Below, piece by piece: positions 59,058-64,000 of a stretch of 64,000 nt of DNA. A model generated the notes under the pieces. That model saw only the letters and a list, made by a program, of their open reading frames with translations, did not search any database and was not told the origin of the DNA. The translations under genes were made by a program, and so were the position numbers. The stretch is from Vicia villosa (Eukaryota; Streptophyta; Magnoliopsida; Fabales; Fabaceae): positions 1 to 64,000 of the forward strand of contig NW_026705180.1 in assembly GCF_029867415.1 (NCBI RefSeq). The letters run 5' to 3'. Numbering within the stretch: position 1 is the stretch's first letter; the number at the start of each line of letters is the position of its first letter.

Positions 59058-60971
59058 TTAAGAACCAGAACTTGGAAGACAATCTTTCTTCCCTTCAAGT
59101 GTTGAAAGCAACTTGAGTCCAGGTGTCATGTCATGTTGAATGTTGTCTTCTTTGTTATCAAGAGAATCTGCAAAAGAAATAATCTTTTTCTTTGGTACCC
59201 ACATCTTCTTGGGTCCTTTCTTGTTAGATTTTCTCAAGTTCTGATTGAACTTGGGTTTGACATTATAAGCAATAAGAGGAACAGCATGATAATTTTTAAT
59301 ATGAGTTTCATGATATTTCCTGGGTTGTGTCACATGCTTCTTGGTGTGTGTTATGTGAAAACTTTGTGCATGTGAAGTGTGCCTAATATCATGGGAGTGG
59401 CCATACTTGAACTGATCATACAATGGCTTGTATGTGAGTTTCATTTCATCAACAGGTTCAAGTTTGTATGGGGTTTCACCCTCATAACCAATGCCAACTC
59501 TTTTGTTTCCGGATACGGCATATATCATAGAAGCTAGCTGACTTCTGCCAATACTTCTAGATAAGAACTTCCTGAAACTTAAATCATATTCTTTCAGAAT
59601 ATGGTTTAGACTAGGAGTGGATTTTTCTGAATTAGAAGGAGATCCAACATCATTGGATAATTTTAAAAGTTTATCTTTCAATTCAGAATTTTCCAATTCA
59701 AGCCTCTTTGTTTCAAATTCAAATAGCTTTTTCAGCTTTTTGTATTTAATACAAATCTGAGACTTGGATTCCAGAAGTTCAGTTAATCCGGAAACTAACT
59801 CATCTCTAGTAAGTTCAGAAAATACCTCTTCAGAATCTGATTCTGATGTAGATTCTGATCCGTCATCTTCTGTCGCCATCAGCGCACAGTTGGCCTGCTC
59901 ATCTTCTGAATCATCTTCTGACTCATCCCAGGTTGCCATAAGACCTTTCTTCTTATGAAACTTCTTTTTGGGATTTTCCTTCTGAAGATTTGGACATTCA
60001 TTTCTGAAGTGTCCTGGCTCATTGCATTCATAGCACATGACCTTCTTCTTGTCAGATCTTCTTTCATCAGAAGATTCTCCATGTTCAAATCTCTTTGAAC
60101 TTCTGAAGCCTCTGAACTTCCTTTGCTTGCTCTTCCAGAGTTGATTTACCCTTCTGGAAATCATGGACAGTTCATCTTCTTCTTCAGATTCTGATTCTTC
60201 AGGATCTTCTTCTCTAGCCTGAAAAGCGTTAGTGCATTTCTTGATATTTGATTTTAATGCAATAGACTTACCTTTCTTTTGAGGCTCATTTGCGTCCAGC
60301 TCTATTTCATGACTTCTCAAGGCACTGATCAGCTCTTCCAGAGAAACTTCATTCAGATTCTTTGCAATCTTGAATGCAGTCACCATAGGACCCCATCTTC
60401 TGGGTAAGCTTCTGATGATCTTCTTCACATGATCAGCCTTGGTGTATCCTTTGTCAAGAACTCTCAATCCAGCAGTCAGAGTTTGAAATCTCGAAAACAT
60501 CTTTTCAATGTCTTCATCATCCTCCATCTTGAAGGCTTCATACTTCTGGATTAAGGCAAGAGCTTTTGTCTCCTTGACTTGAGCATTTCCTTCATGAGTC
60601 ATTTTCAAGGATTCATATATATCATAGGCTGTTTCCCTGTTTGATATTTTCTCATACTCAACATGAGAAATAGCATTCAGCAAAACAGTTCTGCATTTAT
60701 GATGATTCCTGAAATGCTTCTTTTGATCATCATTCATTTCTTGCCTTGTCAGCTTTACGCCACTGGCATTTACTGGATGTTTGTAACCATCCATCAGAAG
60801 ATCCCATAGATCACCATCTAGACCAAGAAAGTAACTTTCCAGTTTATCTTTCCAGTATTCAAAGTTTTCACCCTCAAATACCGGCGGTCTTGTATAACCA
60901 TTGTTACCGTTGTATTGCTCAGCAGAGCCAGATGTAGATGCAGGTGGATTTGTCGGAGTTTCACCAGCCAT
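59058..60971 (-). CDS. Copia-type gag, intact 637 codons
   Basis: Gag builds the virus-like particle. Residues about 30-240 form a UBN2-type capsid: FEYWKDKLESYFLGLDGDLW, KTRALALIQKYEAF-like helices (here KALALIQKYEAFKMED) and VKKIIRSLPRRWGPMVTAF. An acidic/Ser-rich linker precedes the zinc knuckle CYECNEPGHFRNEC (CX2CX4HX4C) at about residue 312. The C-terminal half is acidic, then Lys-rich and coiled-coil-like (KYKKLKKLFEFETKRLELEN), followed by a His/Tyr-rich tail. The ATG at 60971 lies 74 bp after the PBS. The frame ends without a protease, so processing would need an enzyme supplied in trans. Confidence 0.9.
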   Translation of the reverse strand: MAGETPTNPPASTSGSAEQYNGNNGYTRPPVFEGENFEYWKDKLESYFLGLDGDLWDLLMDGYKHPVNASGVKLTRQEMNDDQKKHFRNHHKCRTVLLNAISHVEYEKISNRETAYDIYESLKMTHEGNAQVKETKALALIQKYEAFKMEDDEDIEKMFSRFQTLTAGLRVLDKGYTKADHVKKIIRSLPRRWGPMVTAFKIAKNLNEVSLEELISALRSHEIELDANEPQKKGKSIALKSNIKKCTNAFQAREEDPEESESEEEDELSMISRRVNQLWKSKQRKFRGFRSSKRFEHGESSDERRSDKKKVMCYECNEPGHFRNECPNLQKENPKKKFHKKKGLMATWDESEDDSEDEQANCALMATEDDGSESTSESDSEEVFSELTRDELVSGLTELLESKSQICIKYKKLKKLFEFETKRLELENSELKDKLLKLSNDVGSPSNSEKSTPSLNHILKEYDLSFRKFLSRSIGRSQLASMIYAVSGNKRVGIGYEGETPYKLEPVDEMKLTYKPLYDQFKYGHSHDIRHTSHAQSFHITHTKKHVTQPRKYHETHIKNYHAVPLIAYNVKPKFNQNLRKSNKKGPKKMWVPKKKIISFADSLDNKEDNIQHDMTPGLKLLSTLEGKKDCLPSSGS

Positions 60972-61044
60972 CTTTTAAATGAAGCGTTTTTCTCTTCCTG
61001 AATCTTTTCTAAACACGGTTAAGTGCTTGCACCTTAGAACCGGC

Positions 61045-61056
61045 GCTCTGATGCCA
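61045..61056 (-). other. Primer-binding site, iMet type with one change
   Basis: On the minus strand TGGCATCAGAGC lies two bases after the 5' LTR; it differs from the iMet-complementary TGGTATCAGAGC at one base. Confidence 0.8.
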
Positions 61057-61058
61057 AT

Positions 61059-62257
61059 TGAAGGATAGAAAAACACTTAGAAAGGGGGGGATTGAATAAG
61101 TGTGACTTTAAATCTTGGACGATAAAAATAAATTGCACAATTATTTTTATCCTGGTTCGCTGTTAACGAAGCTACTCCAGTCCACCCCCGCAGAGATGAT
61201 TTACCTCAACCTGAGGATTTAATCCACTAATCGCACGGATTACAATGGTTTTCCACTTAGTCCACGACTAAGTCTTCTAGAGTATTCTGATCACAACTTG
61301 ATCACTCCAGGAACAACTGCTTAGACAACTTCTAAGACTTTTCTAGAGTCTACTGATCAACCTGATCACTCTAGTTACAAACTGCTCAGCCAACTGCTAA
61401 GACTTCCTAGAGTATACTGATCACACGATCACTCTAGTTCCTTACAACTTAATGTAATTCTAAGAGTATTACAAATGCTTCTTAAAAGCGATAATCACAA
61501 CTGTGATATTTCTCTTAACGTTTAAGCTTAATCTCACTAAGATATTACAACAGCAATGTAGTGAGTTGATGAAGATTCTGAGCTTTGATTGAATAGCGTT
61601 TCAGCAAGTTTATTTTCGTTCAGAGTTGTTAAGAATTGGTAACCTTGCTTCTCATCAGAACTTCATATTTATAGGCGTTGGAGAAGATGACCGTTGAATG
61701 CATTTAATGCTTTGCGTGTTCCGTACAACATCGCATTTAATGTTATACGCTTTTGTCAACTACCTCGAGCCTTGTTCACGCTGTGTCTACTGACGTAGCC
61801 TTTAATAGCTTTTAACGTTCCTTTTGTCAGTCAGCGTAGCTTGCCACTTGTACTTTCTTCTGATCTGATGTTTGTGAATATAACGTTTGAATATCATCAG
61901 AGTCAAACAGCTTGGTGCATAGCATCTTCTGATCTTCTGACCTTGAAGTGCTTCTGAGCGTGATACCATCTTCTGAGCTTCAGTGCTTCTGATCTCTTGT
62001 TCTTCTGATGCTTCCATAGACCCATGTTCTGATTCTGCTTCGACCATCTTCTGATGTCTTGCCAGACCATGTTCTGATGTTGCATGCTGAACCATTTGAG
62101 ACACAACTTCTGAGCGCTGAATTATGCGTACTCTTTATATATATTTCCTGAAAGGGAAATTGCATTGGATTAGAGTACCATATTATCTTAAGCAAAATTC
62201 ATATTATTGTTATCATCAAAACTAAGATAATTGATAAGAACAAATCTTGTTCTAACA
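61059..62257 (-). repeat. 5' LTR of the Sirevirus-type element
   Basis: 1,199 bp, same ends and sequence as 53381-54579 with one substitution seen. Followed by TSD TGCAG at 62258-62262. Confidence 0.96.
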
Positions 62258-62575
62258 TGCAGTTATCATGTGCATCCACCAGCATAGCATGGTGATCATA
62301 AATGTGGGCATTGAGGACCTCCACTACACAATTAGGGAATTGTAAGAACCAGCTAGTGTTGCAGAGGGCATGATCAATTCTAGAGTGGATCACACCATTT
62401 GACCAAGTAAACTGAGGTCCTTTAATATCATGGGTAAACAAGCCACACTCTCCCATCATATTGACCATGTCCTGGTATTCAGCATCCTTTACTCTATTCC
62501 CCCCAATTCTATCAGTTGTTGTAAGGACATTATTAAAGTCACCTATTACCATCCAAGGGTCTGTTATGGTCAGGG
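62258..62575 (-). pseudogene. LINE endonuclease fragment, separated from its RT
   Basis: The frame contains DPWMVIGDFNNVLTTTDRIGG, then FTWSNGVIHSRIDHALCN and HHAMLVDAHD, all typical of the APE endonuclease of plant L1 elements. It is the upstream continuation of the RT at 50719-53380. The start of the endonuclease is absent. Confidence 0.85.
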
Positions 62576-63230
62576 CTATCTATATTATGTTTTGTGAATC
62601 TTAAATTAACATTTCTCATTCGAATTTTTAAACTTTTTTTTACATTTATAATACATTATTCATCTTAAGATTTGACTTACTCGTGCGGACGTACATATCT
62701 TCTATCATTTCAACTAAAAGAGATATTCATACCTAGTTACTACCTGTTCACCACACCTTGATTACGGTCACCTTTAATATAGAAGCTTAAAATTTACATC
62801 TTTTTTATAAAATTTAAAAACTATATTATAAAATGATTATTTAAACATAATGTATAATCAAATTTTAAAAACATAAATAAATATTAATGAATAAATTATT
62901 AATATGTATTTTTGTTTTCACAACTAATATTCGGCTCACATGATCAAATAATCTGATTTGATGGTCAATATTAGCATCAACCGCTTCCAACATCATCAAA
63001 TCTATAATATAAGAAAATAAGTGGCTATGGTTTTTACAAAATTACCCATCTTTACTTTTTGTACACCTATTAAAATTGTTGGTTTATTGGTCTATCCACA
63101 CAATTGTCCATTATATCTTAATATTTTATTCAACTATATTATAACTTATTTTCACCATTCTTTCTCTCTCTTCACCTTTTTAGTTTTCTACCCCAATCTC
63201 TCTATACTCCATTTACTCTTTAAAAAAAAT
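62576..63230. other. AT-rich stretch, nothing recognised
   Basis: An 81-codon frame at 63021-63266 is Phe/Leu/Tyr-rich and runs into the tandem repeat; I do not regard it as a gene. Confidence 0.5.
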
Positions 63231-64000
63231 GGTATTTATGATCCACAAAATTTTAATAAAAAATAATATAATGGAAAAAATTATTATTGATCTAAATATT
63301 TTTGTATACAAAAATTTACTATTCATTCAGATATTTTTGTAAATGATACCTAAACATAAATAATATTTGTATCAGAAAAATCTATTATTGATCTAAATAT
63401 TTTTATATAAGAAAAATATTATTTATGATTAAAAAAAATTTATTCAAAAATGGTATACAGGAAAAAATCTATTATTGATCTAAATATTTTTTATCCGAAA
63501 ATTTACTATTCACTCAATATTTTTATAAATGATATCTAAACAAAAATAATATTTGTATACGGAAAAAATTTATTATTGATCTAAATATTTCTATATACGG
63601 AAAATGATATTTATGATCCAAAAAATTTTATTCAAAAATGGTATACGGGAAAAAAAATCTATTATTGATCTAAATATTTTTATATACAAAATTTACTATT
63701 GATATAGATATTTTTGTAAACATTACCTAAACATAAATAATATTTGTATACGGGAAAAATCTATAATTGATCTAAATATTTTTCTATATGAAAAATGGTA
63801 TTTATGATCCCAAAAAGTTTAATTTAAAAATGATATGTGGGAAAAATTTATCATTGATCTAAATATTTTTATATACGAACATTTACTATTGATCCAGATA
63901 CATTTATAAACGATACCTAAACATAAATAATATTGTATACGGGAAAAAATCTATAATTGACCTAAATATTTTTCTATATGAAAAATAGTATTTATGATCC
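63231..64000 (+). repeat. Satellite-like tandem array, unit about 189 bp, open at the window edge
   Basis: The phrase GGTATTTATGATCC or a variant recurs at 63231, 63418, 63606, 63797 and 63987, giving spacings of 187-191 bp. Each unit contains two half-units, each with TCTATTATTGATCTAAATAT and a GTATACGGGAAAAA-like phrase, so it may be a dimer of about 95 bp. Four full units are present and the array continues past the window. Confidence 0.92.

Larger units (their letters stand above)
53381..62257 (-). mobile_element. Young non-autonomous Sirevirus-type LTR retrotransposon
   Basis: LTRs of exactly 1,199 bp (53381-54579 and 61059-62257) differ at only one position that I could find (plus-strand G or A within CCGTACAGCATCG near 54050 against CCGTACAACATCG near 61728). 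TGCAG is duplicated at 53376-53380 and 62258-62262. The internal region reads minus: a PBS, an intact gag, an intact 819-codon ORF, and a 3' region with several purine tracts. No protease, integrase, RT or RNase H motifs occur in any frame. Multiple PPT-like tracts and an ORF after gag with a Pro/Ser-rich centre and coiled-coil-like end are features of Sireviruses (SIRE1/Maximus Copia lineage). The lineage call is an inference. Confidence 0.88.
50631..62575 (-). mobile_element. Second L1-type LINE, 5'-truncated and split by an LTR element
   Basis: It begins on the plus strand with the poly-T at 50631-50639 (the poly(A) tail) and reads minus. Zf-RVT, RT and part of the linker lie at 50719-53380. 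The endonuclease fragment lies at 62258-62575, on the other side of the LTR element 53381-62257. Without that insertion the copy is about 3.1 kb; it starts inside the endonuclease, so ORF1 and the 5' UTR are missing. The 5' end near 62575 is set by the loss of recognisable coding. Confidence 0.85.

Noticed and set aside
61802..62195. Short frames repeated at 54124-54517 as paired genes
   Set aside because: They are the same non-coding LTR sequence present in both LTRs, with CTTCTGA-type repeats that happen to stay open.
50610..62580. CCCTATCA and GGCTATCT as target duplication of the second LINE
   Set aside because: The match is short and imperfect and cannot be told from chance.

Overview
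The window is plant nuclear DNA, most likely from a legume with a large, repeat-rich genome (inference, from AT-rich intergenic sequence and the type and nesting of its transposable elements). It holds no operons, bacterial features, rRNA or CRISPR. Almost every long reading frame belongs to a mobile element. The only host-type genes I can support are a broken YrdC/Sua5 (threonylcarbamoyl-AMP synthase) copy at 21900-23101 (minus) and a C2H2 zinc-finger gene at 35938-36653 (plus), whose frame changes inside a run of ten T.

Layout. 1069-7388: decayed L1-type LINE (minus), with RRM-containing ORF1 and endonuclease/RT ORF2. 9020-9589: PIF/Harbinger-like MITE. 9688-20315: Copia retrotransposon (minus) with 375-bp LTRs and TSD TGGGT. 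Its 3' LTR carries a 1,008-bp MITE, and its INT-RT spacer carries a roughly 4-kb solo LTR (12676-17453) whose edge was later triplicated in 502-bp steps. 21900-23101: YrdC pseudogene. 23375-32521: Mutator-like (MULE) debris sharing arrays of a 20-bp palindrome centred on ATGCAT, a foldback MITE, a long (AT)n tract, a 1.17-kb long-TIR element, a LINE 3' remnant and a MULE transposase joined to an OTU protease domain. 32528-34898: decayed Copia (plus). 38556-39958: 0.7-kb tandem duplication.

40142-50626: a TIR element containing a 10-kb MULE (40306-50309) with about 250-bp TIRs. The MULE carries a plant-mobile-domain (PMD) gene on the minus strand, an intact 107-codon ORF, a 53-bp hairpin-unit array and a MuDR transposase. 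The transposase is split by a second solo LTR (43966-48130, TSD GTAAT) of the same family as the one in the Copia element.

50631-62575: a second L1-type LINE (minus), split by a very young LTR element (53381-62257, TSD TGCAG). That element has virtually identical 1,199-bp LTRs, an intact 637-codon Copia-type gag and an intact 819-codon ORF, but no protease, integrase or RT. It looks like a non-autonomous Sirevirus-type element. From 63231 to the window edge there is a tandem array of about 189-bp units.

The elements give a readable history of nested insertions: five separate target-site duplications can be read directly, and one empty site is preserved in the sister LTR. The best candidates for something under-described are the pol-less LTR element with its 819-codon ORF and internal promoter-like leader, and the PMD-carrying MULE with its hairpin array.
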